Below are positions 37,991-49,064 of a stretch of 64,000 nucleotides of DNA, one piece after another (position 1 is the stretch's first letter; the number at the start of each line of letters is the position of its first letter). Under the pieces are notes generated by a model, which saw nothing but the letters and a program-made list of their open reading frames with translations, searched no databases and had not been told where the DNA came from. Source of the DNA: Vicia villosa (Eukaryota > Streptophyta > Magnoliopsida > Fabales > Fabaceae). Location of the stretch: NCBI RefSeq assembly GCF_029867415.1, contig NC_081185.1, forward strand, positions 73,691,553 through 73,755,552. Reading direction: 5' to 3'. Both the position numbers and the translations under genes were made by a program.

Positions 37991-38430
37991 GAGAAGAGAA
38001 CCATTTTAGAAAAGTACGGTTATTTTTGTCATTATATAAGGTTAACCACCTTCAAGACAAAAATTTGATAGAATTAAGACAATCCTCAAAGCTAAACACC
38101 TTAACCTTAGATAGAACTTCGTTTCGAAAAAGCCACAGATTCTAAGAAGTGGCTAGCCAAATCAAACCAACCATGTTGCGAAAGGAAGCCTTTTTCACAG
38201 TGTGAAAATGCAGAAGAAAGTTAGCAAGACTTAAAGGCAAAGGAACCTTATCGCAAATCCAAGTCGCAACAGCTTTTCAAATGCAAGAAGAGATGAAACA
38301 TGAATCAAATCAATGGGACACTGATTCGTCTTCAGTGAAACAAAAACGCAACACTTATCTAAGTTCAAATGGATAACGCCTTTCTTTGATAGTTGATCCC
38401 ACTGTTTACTGTGATATTTGGTAAACAAAC
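37990..38430 (-). pseudogene. LINE zf-RVT domain remnant
   Basis: The minus strand carries a frame resembling the C-terminal zinc-binding region of plant L1 ORF2: W-DQLSKKGVI-LNLDKCCVF, then SLKTN and LLAFEKLLRLGFAIRF (38428-38231). Related sequence in shifted frames follows, down to about 38000. The Cys/His pattern is broken. It could be part of the same decayed LINE as the scrap at 34830, although 3 kb separate them. Confidence 0.5.
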
Positions 38431-38504
38431 ACTAGTCTTCCAAATCAAATACTTTGGTAACTTACAAGATCGACTAGATTGATCTTAGGACATGTGTCGT
38501 AGTT

Positions 38505-39240
38505 TTTTGTTTATGATTAGAGTTACAATAGAATTCATGTTTCGACAATTATTACTTCTTAATGAATACTAAAGCTTTTCTTAAAAGCAATAAATGATAA
38601 TAACATAAAGTAAAGTAATTCAACTGAATAAAGTAAATCACCTTGAATAATAAAGGTTTATACTGATAATGTAAATGGATTTGAAATAAAAACGATTGTG
38701 TTTCTATACATACATTCTCTGCAACTCTTTTCTCTAACGCTGGTACTTTGAGTATTTGAGTAATTTGTACAAAATGAACACCCCTAAATCCTAACACTAA
38801 GACTCCTATTTATACTAATTCGACCATAACGTTCCTTCTCCAAAAACATGTCACGTTCGACATTTGCATGATCCTTTTGAATAAAAAACTTCCACGCGTC
38901 TTCGACGAAGGGATTGATCAACTTTGGATTCAAATTTTTTCTTTCTGTGAGCGCCAAGTCTTCGATGCGTTACATCCAAATAACTTTAAATTTTAAATCA
39001 ACAAATACAACTATTTGATTCTGATAACTTGGGCTTTTGTCCCACCTTATCCAATCGAAGCCCCAAGCACAATGAATATTTTGTTTTACTCTTCGACCAG
39101 CTACTATCGAAATTATCAACTAACAAATTGCCCCATCAAAAATGTGTATTTCGTTACGCAGAGAAATGCTCATTTTTTAATACAATGTAGAATTTCGACA
39201 GGCTAAACCTATTATTATAATCATTTACTGCTATGACATT
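38505..39240 (-). mobile_element. Possible LTR fragment with promoter
   Basis: On the minus strand a TATA box (AGTATAAATAGGAG, complement of 38806-38818) is followed by a leader (GTGTTAGGATTTAGGGGTG…) and sequence typical of LTR R/U5 (TATAAACCTTTATTATTCAAG). The ends are not defined. It may belong with the ORF remnant at 39559, but that is on the other strand. Confidence 0.35.
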
Positions 39241-39427
39241 ATGAGTAATGATTACATCTTTTTCCAAAACGTCCATTCAAACGTGCGTGCAGCAGTTCCC
39301 ATCATTGCTATCAAAACAATCAGTTTCCAAGAAAAAAGAAAAGAGTAACCTCTCTTTCTTCTCCATAAGGAGGTGACATGTGTCCCACTAAACCTTTGAT
39401 AAGTAACTTTCCAACTGCCATAGACCT

Positions 39428-39438
39428 CTTATAAATAC
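39428..39438 (+). promoter_or_regulatory. TATA box upstream of the 39559 ORF remnant
   Basis: TCTTATAAATACC followed by a CT-rich leader, about 120 bp before the remnant of the start codon. Confidence 0.45.
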
Positions 39439-39558
39439 CTCATCTTCCCCACTTCTTCACTTTCGTTTATGCAAATTTGAAACTCTTGAGTATTCTCAGA
39501 GCAAAAAAACCTATTTTATTCTTTCTAAGATCTTCAGTTAACTCAACTTCCTTCAACA

Positions 39559-39918
39559 TTGTCTCCCACTAAGAAGCAACACAAGTCTAAAAGCAAAAAA
39601 GAAACCAAAAGTTCAAAGGATTCCCCTCCTCATACTGCACTTCTTAGCAAACTTATGACTTCTGGGAATCAAGAGTTCATCTCACCTCTGAAGCTTACTC
39701 CAGAACAGAAATCCATCTATGCTTCCCAGTTACTCATTCCTTCATCCTTTTCTGGCAAAACCCTAGGCTTCATAGGTCCCTTGATCTCTGTTGGGGATTT
39801 AGAAAATTTTGCAGAGTTTTTTCCAGTTTAGCATGTGACAAAATCTACAGCTAATAGGACCAAACCTCCACAAGAGGAAAATGAAGATTCTGCTAAAAAA
39901 ACCCACAAAAACTATTAA
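39559..39918 (+). pseudogene. Decayed ORF of unknown, probably retroelement, origin
   Basis: A lysine/serine-rich start (PTKKQHKSKSKKETKSSKDS) leads into LTPEQKSIYASQLLIPSSFS and GKTLGFIGPLISVGDLENFA. An in-frame TAG follows (39829-39831), and the frame then continues for 29 more codons (…PPQEENEDSAKK…) to a TAA at about 39918. No ATG is present: the expected start reads ATTG, as if one T had been inserted into ATG. I do not recognise the product. The setting, downstream of a TATA box and a CT-rich leader in repeat DNA, suggests the first ORF of a retroelement, possibly one of the plant-mobile-domain type. Confidence 0.45.
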
Positions 39919-40711
39919 GGAGAAAAATGCTGAAAACATTTCCTATATTATGTTTATTTATAATAATTTGAATTCTCACCCTTCTGTTTGAATGATGTTC
40001 AATGCGACATCGCGTAGGTTTCGAGGATAGTGATGATTTGAAGGAGGATTAACTTGGAGATTTAGATCTCTTGTAGAGTGTCTTAACTAAGTAGTCATTT
40101 GTGCTTTGGTCATGTAACACTTGGGATTAGGTTTTATATTTTTTAATTGACTTGATGCTATGAGACTTTGTTTTACTCATATGTATGTCATATTTGTATT
40201 ATGTTATATTCTGGATGTATGGCCTTTGAGCCAAGATAATTGTGATATGGTGGATGATGTATGAGAATCATCCAAATTTACAATTTATTGTGATATGATG
40301 GATGAAAAATGTGTTCCCTAGCCCTCTCGAGTGAGAGAGTTTATATAATACCCTAGGCGCGTAGTTAACATTCTGAGTATTGGGCTAGGTCGTGGATTTA
40401 GGCTCAAAACTCGTGACTGTCAGGATTATAGGAGTAAACCTAAGAATCATGGGAGACTACTTGACACTAGCCATTAGGCGAGCAGAGGGGCGATCCCGAT
40501 CGACACGAGGTGAGATCTGGGGAGCCAAATGAACGCCTAGATATGATGGGGTCGATCTGGTCGGCTAGGTCGCGTCAGGCTTGGTGTCAGGCATGAGGGA
40601 GAGTGTTTTCTCCGCCCGCGGGTGATTGGGCCTAGGTCATTTGGGTCGTCTCAAAGGTGGACGTGGATTGGGTTATTCCTCAGTGTCGGCGCTATGGCGG
40701 TGACTTATTAG
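39919..40711. other. Unassigned stretch, GC-richer at 40320-40710
   Basis: The first part is AT-rich. From about 40320 the base composition becomes GC-richer (CCCTAGGCGCG, TCGGCTAGGTCGCG, CCGCCCGCGGGTGATTGGGCC) without a usable open frame. It abuts the copia gag fragment. It may be an LTR or leader of a gypsy element; unassigned. Confidence 0.4.
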
Positions 40712-40795
40712 TGAAGAAGGTGAAGCTCTAGTCTCTACGTAAACAATATGAGAATCTCAACATGAAGAAAAATGAGAAGGTATCTGAGTACATCT
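40712..40795 (+). pseudogene. Copia gag fragment upstream of the solo LTR
   Basis: Reads KKVKL-stop-SLRKQYENLNMK, then KNEKVSEYI: the UBN2-type gag of Ty1/copia. It is cut at 40795, and the same domain resumes at 42147, after a solo LTR. Confidence 0.75.
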
Positions 40796-42141
40796 TGAAG
40801 GAAAATCGCGATATAATATGCAGCGGAAATTAAAATTTTTCTTTAGTGATCCTTACGAATGGGCATGATCAGTGATAGAAACGGTTACCTCTTGTGACGA
40901 TTGAAACCTTTGATGCCGAATCGAAGGAGTGATCACGAGCGTTGATGAATAACAACGCCTCTACTCATTCCACACGAACAGATCCCTCCAGTCTCAGTGC
41001 TAGCTAATACGAATGAAGGCTTTGAGTGAGAGAGAAGAAAATACGCCTAGGGCTTCTCAGATTGAATTTTCATCAAGTCAAAATGCTTCTGCACAAGGGT
41101 TCTATTTATAGAACCACTTGTGTGGGCTGCAAGCTAAAAAACCCACTTAAGTGTACGTGCACCATACCTTATGATGTACCGTATATCACTTAAGCGGGTG
41201 GTACCTTACCATATTATGTATTCTACTTAAGTGCAATGTACATTACAATGTTCCTTATTTATTTTATCTCTCATAAATATGTCCTTGTGTATGACCCTGT
41301 AGGTTCTCGCGACGTTGGCAATTATATTAAATCATGTATTTAACTTAATAAACAATGAGCGGTATCTAGCAACACGTCACTGTTACCCAAGTCACGAAAA
41401 TGTCATGTGATCTGACAAAATATTTTTCCATGATAATATTTGTGTGTACAATTACCCTTTTTCCATTATGTTTATATTGAACACAAGGCATAGACCGTGT
41501 CACCTTTGTTTAGTTCAATATTAAGCCCTTAGACGTTAATCCTGTTATGCAGGATGGGAAAATTCCACCTATGTCACTCATGTCCCTCAACATGCTTTGT
41601 GGAGTACCCATCAAATGTCTTTATGGGCATCTAGTTACAGATAATGTTTGATCAACAATAAAGTATTCGACTCTACATCTAGGGTCCATAGTGGTTTCAG
41701 GTCGAAGGGTGGTATACACCACTTATCACCATGAGAATAACTTATGACACTTTGTATAATATTCTATGTAGTATTCTCATAGCGGGTCAATCCATTATAA
41801 ATATTACTCCTAATATTTATACCTATGTTAAGACTTTATAACTCCTTATCCATGATCCATGAGATGTGATCATCAGTCTATCTACATAATAGTCTCAATG
41901 CTTTAATATTATCCTATCCCACTTCACAATAAAGCTCGAATACGGATACTTTAAGAATAATGTCTTTATGTTTAATGATTATCATGATTAAATCAAACTT
42001 AACATTTCATTAAACGGACTAGATATTCTAGGGACTTTATTATTTTTGAAAAACAAACATAATATAGAAATGCCTTTTTATTATTAATAAATTATTCAAT
42101 ACAAATACCAAAAGTATTGGCCTCTAGGGCTTACACCAACA
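40796..42141 (-). mobile_element. Solo LTR (1,346 bp) inserted in the copia gag
   Basis: On the minus strand it starts TGTTGGTGTAAGCCCTAGAG and ends …GCGATTTTCCTTCA, giving TG…CA ends. It is flanked by CATCT (40791-40795) and CATAT (42142-42146), a 5-bp target duplication with one mismatch. The gag frame on either side (…SEYI / SRVILVTNEM…) is continuous once one target copy is discounted. No internal region or second LTR is present, so this is a solo LTR left by LTR-LTR recombination. The start sequence is typical of legume copia LTRs. Confidence 0.85.
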
Positions 42142-43125
42142 CATATCTAGAGTGATTCTGGTCACTAATGAGATGAAAGCTTGTGGAGAAACGCTCTCAA
42201 AACAAGTGTTTATTGAGAAGGTACTAAGATCACTTACTCCTCAGTTTGATTACATTGTTGTAGCTATTGAACATTCTAAGGATCTAAGCACCATGAGAAT
42301 TGAAGAGCTACAAACAGTCTAGAACCACAAGAGTTGTGTCTGACTAAGAGAACCTCTGAAAGAGAGGTAAAGCAGACTCTGAAAGCATCTTTTGTCAAGA
42401 AGGACCAGATACAGTCTTGGTCAGATGCCAAGAAAAGACACGGTGGTTCTCTGAAGTCAGAAGCCTCCTACTCTGATGAAAAGAAACGTCAAAAGGGAAA
42501 GGAAAAGCTTGACAAGATAATGGTTCAGTGTTACTTTTGTAGTAGGTTTGGTCATTTTGCTAAGGACTGTTGGTCAAACAAGGAAAGGAAGTCAGAAGAA
42601 GCAAACATAGCCAAAGGAGATTCTAAAGAAGAATTTGTGCTATTGATGGCTTATGAATATGATGATGAACTCGTGTGATTGACAATTTCTGATTTTGAAT
42701 GAGACTCTGAATATGAGTCAAAATCAGAAGATGACTCTAAAGCTGAAGTCGAGTTTGATTCTGAAGTAGGTTCCGAAGATGAGTCAGAGTCAGAAGATGA
42801 TTCTGAAGCTGAAGTCGAGTCTGATTCTATGAGATTCTGAAGATAGTCAAAATCAAAAGATGATTCTAATTCTGAAGGTGAATCTAATTTTGATCCAGAT
42901 TCTGATGATGGTCCAGAATTTGGTGAATCGGAGTCTGAAGGCGACTCTGAGGGCGATTTTGATGGAGACTCTGGAAGTGATCCAGACTCTAAAGGTGGTC
43001 CAGACTATAGGGGTCAAACTTTTGAAGGTGATCATGTTTCTAAAGGTAGTGTTATCGGAGGAGGTCTAGAAGCTAACATTGTTCCAGGTTCTGTAGAAGA
43101 TTCATAACAAGTTCAGAGACCACAA
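42142..43125 (+). pseudogene. Copia gag (rest), zinc knuckle and acidic hinge
   Basis: The gag resumes with SRVILVTNEMKACGE and VLRSLTPQFDYIVVAIEHSK. After stops, 42334-42678 holds a lysine-rich part and a CCHC knuckle (CYFCSRFGHFAKDC). From 42690 to 43110 comes a run of Ser/Glu/Asp codons (GATTCTGAAGATGAGTCAGA-like repeats), which resembles the acidic linker normally found between integrase and reverse transcriptase in copia Pol. Protease and integrase are absent, so about 2 kb of coding sequence was lost. Confidence 0.75.
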
Positions 43126-43655
43126 AGAATGAGACAAATACCCAGAAGGTTTGCAAAGTTTGACATGTTACATAATACTGAAATAGACTTTGAAGGCAAT
43201 GTCATTCAATGTGCCATGTTAGTAGACTCTGAACCTGTGAATACAAAAGAAGCACTCAAGAAGAAAGTCTGGCAGAAGACCATGAAAGAAGAACTTGAGG
43301 CTATAAAAAGAAACAAGACTTAGGAGTTGACTGAGCTTCCAAAGGAAAAGAAAGCCACCGGCATCAGATGGGTCTTCAAGGTGAAGTTGAAGCCATATGG
43401 ATCAATTGGAAAACACAAATCAAGGTTAGTAGCTAAAGGTTTTCTTCAGAAACCTGGACTAGATTACTTTGAGGTGTTTGCACTTGTAGCTAGACATGAA
43501 ATAATCAGGTTGGTGATTGTTATAGCGGCTAATAGGAATTGGCCTATGCTACATCTGGATGTAAATATGCATTTCTAGACGGCCCTTTACAAAAAGAAGT
43601 TTATGTGTACAACCTCCTGAATTTGTGAAAAAAAATCAGAAAGGGACGATGTACG
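43126..43655 (+). pseudogene. Copia reverse transcriptase N-terminal fragment
   Basis: Reads KKKVWQKTMKEELEAIKRNK-stop, then TELPKEKKATGIRWVFKVKL, HKSRLVAKGFLQKPGLDYFE and WPMLHLDVN-HF: the RVT_2 start of Ty1/copia. A frameshift follows the LDV motif, where the first catalytic Asp lies, and homology ends near 43650. The YVDD motif, RNase H and 3' LTR are missing. Confidence 0.85.
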
Positions 43656-43783
43656 AATTTATGGACACTAATACCTACCCCGAATCCAACTGCATAGCGC
43701 TTCAAGATCAACCTCACCTCAGTGAAACCCATCCCTCTCTTGAAGTTGAAGCCCTATTCAAAACTCTTCATCATTCACAGGTA
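43656..43783 (+). other. Exon-like fragment of unknown gene
   Basis: An open frame begins right after the copia homology ends: MDTNTYPESNCIALQDQPHL, then SETHPSLEVEALFKTLHHSQ. It stops at CAG|GTATCA, a good 5' splice site. The codons look natural. I do not recognise the protein. It may be a captured host exon. Confidence 0.3.
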
Positions 43784-44330
43784 TCACTCAAATGAACCAT
43801 TTCCCACACACCTCAATCCTATTTACTATCTTCAAATATTGTTCCTAAAACATAAATAAACTTACACACTCATCATTATAAACAACATTACCATCACCAA
43901 TATGATAGCAAACAGCCTCATTTTAAATGATGAGAAAAATATTTAAAAATGTACTTTTGGGCAGATTATTATACAATCCAAAGATAACTACAAAATAATA
44001 TTCGGAGAAGTTTCAGATATTATTCACGCTAGTGGTTTAATGTATTGTTTGGCCTAGGGAGGATCACATGTACATAATAAAAATTGTGTTGCCAAAACAA
44101 TGGTTGATATCATCAGAAAATATAGTTGGATGTTTCAGCAACAATAATTCTTCCCAATGGCTCTCTTACACAAATAGGAGTACAATTGTAAAACAACATA
44201 TTTGGCGGTAAATTCTATCGACACTTACAAAGTAGTCCAAAAGAGGAACCAATAGAGCCATAAACATCTTATACCAAATGAGCACTAAAACAGAAGAAAA
44301 TATAGCTCCAATAATACTTTTTTCCTTACT
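43784..44330. other. Intergenic stretch without recognised features
   Basis: No credible open frame or element ends seen. Confidence 0.5.
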
Positions 44331-44690
44331 TCCTACCAAGCCATCAACCTCAATAATGCCTTATGTGCTTGAAGTTGATTGATGGTGCGGTCCTGTGATT
44401 CAAAAAAGACCTATATTAGACTGGAGATTGAAACATCAAAATACAAAATGTAGATAAAAAGTAAAGAAATTGGTTTCAACCTTGATGCCTGACGACAAGC
44501 TCGTACCACAAGTGACAGGACAGTTATGATTCTAGATACTACTGCAATATCATTATCAGTACAAAAATAAATTAATCCCCACTTACAAAAATTGGAAATA
44601 CTTGAACTGGCATAAGCAAAACTAAACCATAAGTTGGAAGGTGAGTTGACAATTATGACAAACATGCATTCAGCCAGTTTGAACATTTAT
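44331..44690 (-). other. Exon-like fragments on the minus strand
   Basis: Two candidate exons. One reads VVSRIITVLSLVVRACRQAS and ends at AAG|GT near 44481. The second, after an AG near 44411, reads FFESQDRTINQLQAHKALLR, then LMAW and a stop, as a last exon would. A third possible exon before a GTAAGT donor lies near 44590, but the intron between it and the first would be only about 45 bp. The parent gene is not recognised. It lies downstream of the truncated F-box on the same strand. Confidence 0.3.
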
Positions 44691-44775
44691 ATAATACATA
44701 ATACAAGTACAAATACGTTCATTAGTTATAACAAAGTTTTGAAGTAAACAAAAACATTATTAGTTTCAAGAGAAA

Positions 44776-45036
44776 CTAATGTTTTTCTTTTCTCATATAA
44801 GTATATTTTTTGAATCCTCGTAAGAAGTGGGTATTTTTTGGCGATCGCTGAAGGTGCAATTTGGCGAAAGCAGGATCGGAGATTAGGGTTTTCAATGACT
44901 TACAAACACATTTCATTTGCATGAGAGTTTTGACAGGAAGCCGCGAAAGAATTTCTGAAATGAGTTCATCAAGGAGAAAGAACAGTGATGTTGAAGCGCC
45001 ATTTAAATGCGGAGACTTCGCTGGAGAGGAATTCAT
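44776..45036 (-). pseudogene. Truncated F-box gene, minus strand
   Basis: 86 codons. Residues about 20-60 are an F-box very close to the one at 29310 (LDELISEILSRLPVKTLMQM, then KCVCKSLKTLISDPAFAKLH). After RSPKNTHFL the homology ends and the frame runs into unrelated sequence (…KYTYMRKEKH, stop). The FBA domain is missing. The start codon and spacing match the family (ATGAATTCC…). Confidence 0.85.
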
Positions 45037-45212
45037 GAACGGCGATTGAGTTTGTGCCGGTTAGAACACACAGATGTTCTTGAAATGGAAATAGACAGTA
45101 TTGAAGTTGAAACCCTAGGAGGAGATTTGCTGTGTGCCTTTGATGCCTTTAGTTCATTTAGGAGACAATATACTATCTATCTACTATCTTCTAGTATCTA
45201 CTATCTACTATC

Positions 45213-45344
45213 TACTATCTACCCATTATTATAAGATTGGTCAAACTCTCTAAAATACCCTTTTTCTCAAAAATAATCTACTATCTACCCATTATTATAA
45301 GATTGATCAAACTCTCTAAAATACCTTTTTTCTCAAAAATAATT
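45213..45344. repeat. 66-bp tandem duplication after a CTACTAT run
   Basis: CTACTATCTACCCATTATTA…CTCAAAAATAAT is present twice (45213-45278 and 45279-45344), preceded by a (CTACTAT)n microsatellite at 45170-45220. Noncoding. Confidence 0.88.
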
Positions 45345-46619
45345 TGCACTACAAATTGGATATTTTAGTAATTAACAAAATAACTCTTCACTTTTTCATT
45401 CTTGCACCAAATGTTCCATTTTTATTGGTCTATATTGAAAAACTTATTTCCCCCCAAAACACTACTCTTCATTTTTTCTCTCTCTCTCTCTTTCTCTCTT
45501 TCATTCCTCCAACTCTAATATTCACTCGCTCTCTCTTTCTTTCTCTCCCACCGAGAATTGGAAAAGCTTTGTATCAAAGCAACAAATTAATGTGAAAAAA
45601 TCCAATGAAATTCATGTAAAGACCGATGACAAAGATGAGTTAGTGAATCACATTGGCCTCTCACATCCTAAACTTTTTCCGATCTGTTCCCTCTATAAAC
45701 CTTCTGAGATCTATAGCAAAGTGCATAAACTCATGTCAAGATCGAAGACAAAGATACGAAGAAAACGGCAGAAACCCATGACCGCACTAATCTTCGTCTC
45801 TGATTCTATGGTATCTTAGAAACTCATCTTTCATTTCAATCTCTCTTTCACTATTTCTCACTGTGAGTTCATAGGGAACTTAGATCTATTCTTAGATCTT
45901 GAAAAGAGTTTACGGGAAAAAGTTTATCAGAATAGGTCTTGAATAAGTAGATCTATGGTGTTTTTATTTATTTTTGCTAGGATTTTAATTTCAAAAGAAA
46001 AAAGCAGGTAAGCAACAAATCTTTTCTTACACTAATAGTTGCTGCAAATTTTATTACATATGTCAATTGATGTTGCAGAGTACAATTCTTGTCAGCATTG
46101 AGATGGCTCAATTTTCTCATGTCTCAAACTATGTTAGCAAGGCATAACTGGGAACAAATGCAATTTAGGAAATGAAAGAATCAAGAATATTGAAGATACT
46201 TTGGGTGCTGCCAGACTAAACTATCCTATGTTTGATATACTTTTATTTGTATTTCTCACTGTTCGCAGCTTATTTTTATGTGGATAGTTTTCAACTTTTT
46301 CTATCATTGTCTGAGTTAAGGACCAAAATATCTGAGCATGGTACTGCTGCTGATAAACACAGTTTTTGCTTTGCATCATTAAAGTTTAATTAAGACATGT
46401 TTTATCATGTTGATACTTGAATTGTGTTGTTTTGTGATGAATTCATAGCCAACATCAGAAAAGTTGGAGTGGTTTATATTATCATAAGTAACTTTAAAGT
46501 TGGACAAAGACAACTCTAAGTTGGCCAAAGTAACTTTAAAGTTGGACAAAGACAACTCTAAGTTGGACAACTCTTAATTTAAAATTTAATAATAGTAATT
46601 TTATCAAAGTAATAACGTC
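45345..46619. other. Unassigned stretch with leader-like CT tract and 42-bp repeat
   Basis: A CT-rich tract (45475-45550) precedes a 75-codon frame (45592-45819, KSNEIHVKTDDKDELVNHIG…) that has no ATG in good context and no recognised domain. At 46488-46571 GTAACTTTAAAGTTGGACAA and the following 22 bases occur twice (42-bp period). No gene can be supported. Confidence 0.5.
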
Positions 46620-46879
46620 TTGCAACATAATAGATTCTCCTTAGAGATCTGGAATACCATAATAGTCGTCTTCATTTTCCGGTGCCAATTCAGATGTGTC
46701 GGAAGCACTATCACTTTCAGAAAAGACAGACATAACATCTTTTAATTTCTCTATGAATTCCCTTAGATCTGCAGTAGAAGATAATGTGGCTAATACCTTG
46801 GATTTGTCTTCTAAAAAAGAAGTATCTTCAGAAGCAGATGAAGTTTTGCATAATCTTGGATGATCTTTAAACCAATTTT

Positions 46880-47530
46880 GTAATGTTTTTGGTGATAGTA
46901 ATTCAAGGTAAATTCTCTATAAGCTTTAGAGGCATAATTTGGAAATATATCTTCATTGAGTCCATACACATTGAACCACTGTATGAACTAGTTAGGTAAG
47001 GATAATGAAATATTCTTATTAAACCAAATGAACCAGATATGTTCAAAAGGTTTAACACAGAGAAAATGGGACCAAGTGTCCATGTAATCAAGATAGCTGT
47101 AATGTTGAGGAGTGTATTGCCTTGAAAATGATTTAACAGCTGTTGGAGGAAGATTCCAATCAGCGGGTGATAAGACCTTATTAATTTTAAACTTTGAAAA
47201 TTTAATAACTGAGTTATCATATTCATGAGTGAGAGTAATGGAGTCTGAGTCTACTAGTTTAAACTCATAAAATTCTCTTGTTTTTAATGTATCTTTTGGT
47301 AAAAAGAAGAACCCTTGAGAAAATATTTTTGTAATAATCTGTGTCAAAGAAAAGCCCTTGGGGCAATAATGTTGTTCCAGAGGAATAATAGGAAATGAAA
47401 AAAAAATTGTAGTAAAAGTTTTCCTCTCCGTAGGAGGAGGAGTGTAATATGCAAATTTTGATGGGGAGGCCTTCTAGGGAGAAAGGGAAGTCGTAATCTT
47501 CTGAGTGAACTGTAAATGAGAAACCAGTTC
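46880..47530 (-). pseudogene. Pararetrovirus-like C-terminal region
   Basis: Downstream of the RNase H region, 47347-46988 is an open frame of 119 codons with a tryptophan/tyrosine-rich pattern (SPADWNLPPTAVKSFSRQYT; WSHFLCVKP). It continues in another frame to about 46880. Upstream, 47532-47344 is proline-rich. It is placed with the pararetrovirus by position; no enzymatic domain is recognised. Confidence 0.5.
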
Positions 47531-47599
47531 ATTTTTTAATCCAATCCCCTTAGAGGAGGAACTAGGAGGGCTAATCTTTGATAAGTAGGTGGGCGAACC

Positions 47600-48080
47600 C
47601 AAAATAATATGCTTATCATTTGATGGTAATGGGGGTCATAAGACGCTTTAGTATTCGTCTTTTTGTTGTTCATGGTTACCCTACAGAAATTCTCTTGTCA
47701 AAAAAATCAGGCAAAGCATTTTTAATTCATTCAATATGCATGATTTCAAAATCAAAACATGCGAGTAATGATTGCCATCTGGCAAATATATGTTTAGAAA
47801 CTAAATTTTTTACATCCTTTTGTAAGACATTTTTTGCAGATTTGCAATCAGTTTTTAATAAAAATGCTTTAAAATAAATCATCTTGAAATTTCATAATGC
47901 ATAAAAAATTGCTAAAATTTCTTTTTTAATAGTGCTATAATTTAATTGGGCAGAAGACCAAGTCCCAGACTAATATCTGACAACTTGTTCCTTTTCTGAA
48001 CCCGGAAGTATTTGTTTTAAAATTCCCCTAAACCCAAGGTCAGAGGCATTTGTTTCAACTATTAATTTGGCACTAGGAGA
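47600..48080 (-). pseudogene. Pararetrovirus-like RNase H region
   Basis: Broken into short frames, but RNase H landmarks remain: a VETNASDLGF-like first block (with Asn where Asp is usual before the ASD), NYSTIKKEILA for the KE block, LLKTDCKSA for the third block, and SLLACFDF further on. Several stops. Confidence 0.65.
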
Positions 48081-48088
48081 TGGGATTC

Positions 48089-48830
48089 CTAGACATGGTA
48101 ATTTTTTTTGACTATTTTCTTTAAATGAATAACACTTTGAGCCATAGAGTCATCCCAAGGAGGAGGGTTTTTCTTGAGACGTTTGAATAATGATGCACAA
48201 ATAGTCCTAAGGTTGGGAATGAAATCTGAGACATAATTAAGACAACCTAGAAACCTTTGTAGCTGGTTTTTATCTTTTATTTCATTTGGGAATTTACTAA
48301 TAAATTCTAGAGACCGGCTAATAGGAGTATACATTCCCTGGCTAATATCAAAACCCAAAAATCTAATTTTTGATTGGAATATTTTTTAATTTCTTTTCAG
48401 ATAAAACTAGACCATTCGACTTAATTATTTCATAAAATTTATTCATATGGTCTATATGTTGATTAACAGAATCTGAAAAAAAAAACAAAAATATCATCCA
48501 AATAAACTATGGTGAAGTGAGAATAATCATTAAATATATTGTTCATGATCTTTTGGAATTCTGAAGGTGCATTCTTTAGTCCTAAAGGCATAACATTCCA
48601 TTCATAATGTCCAAAAGGTACTACAAAAGCGGTTTTGTATTTATCTTCCTCCTTTAATTGAATTTGGTAATATCCAGATTTAAGGTCAAATTTTGAAAAT
48701 ACACTTTTATTATGTAATCTATTAATCGAGTCTTTCTTGTTGGGAATAGGGTACCTAATCCATTGTAATGCGGTGTTTAAAGGTTTATAATTAATTACCA
48801 AACAAGGACTTCCTCACTCTAATTCAGAGG
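48089..48830 (-). pseudogene. Pararetrovirus-like reverse transcriptase
   Basis: 48801-48463 holds the palm and fingers: VINYKPLN, FSKFDLKSGYYQIQL with the first catalytic Asp, PFGHYEWNVMPLGLKNAPSE, and the YLDD box. Shortly after YLDD the frame is lost near 48463. The connection/thumb region continues at 48358-48089 (FLGCLNYVSDFIPN). The catalytic residues are still readable, but the frame breaks preclude function. Confidence 0.85.
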
Positions 48831-49064
48831 CATTGACAACATAAAAGGCAGAGCAACTCCAAGGAGACTTGCTTGGCCTAATTAGACCATTTTTTTAAGT
48901 AATCTTGTATTTCAGTTTTACAATAATCCAGGTGTTGTTTATTCATCTGAATTGGCCTCGCTTTGGTTGGTACATTAATTTCCTTAAAATTAGGTTCATT
49001 AGGTAGAGATACAACATGAACTTTTCTTTTCCAAAAAGCGTTAGGTTGTTCTGAACAAAGGTCT

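Noticed and set aside
42853..43069. Open frames on both strands over the acidic tract
   Set aside because: Alternative-frame readings of the GATTCTGAAG-type repeats; the acidic frame is the one that fits the copia context.
46600..47000. Ogre LTR on the far side of the pararetrovirus-like sequence
   Set aside because: Neither the polypurine tract nor a TGTTGCACCCC start was found there, so a complete LTR-flanked unit is not supported.
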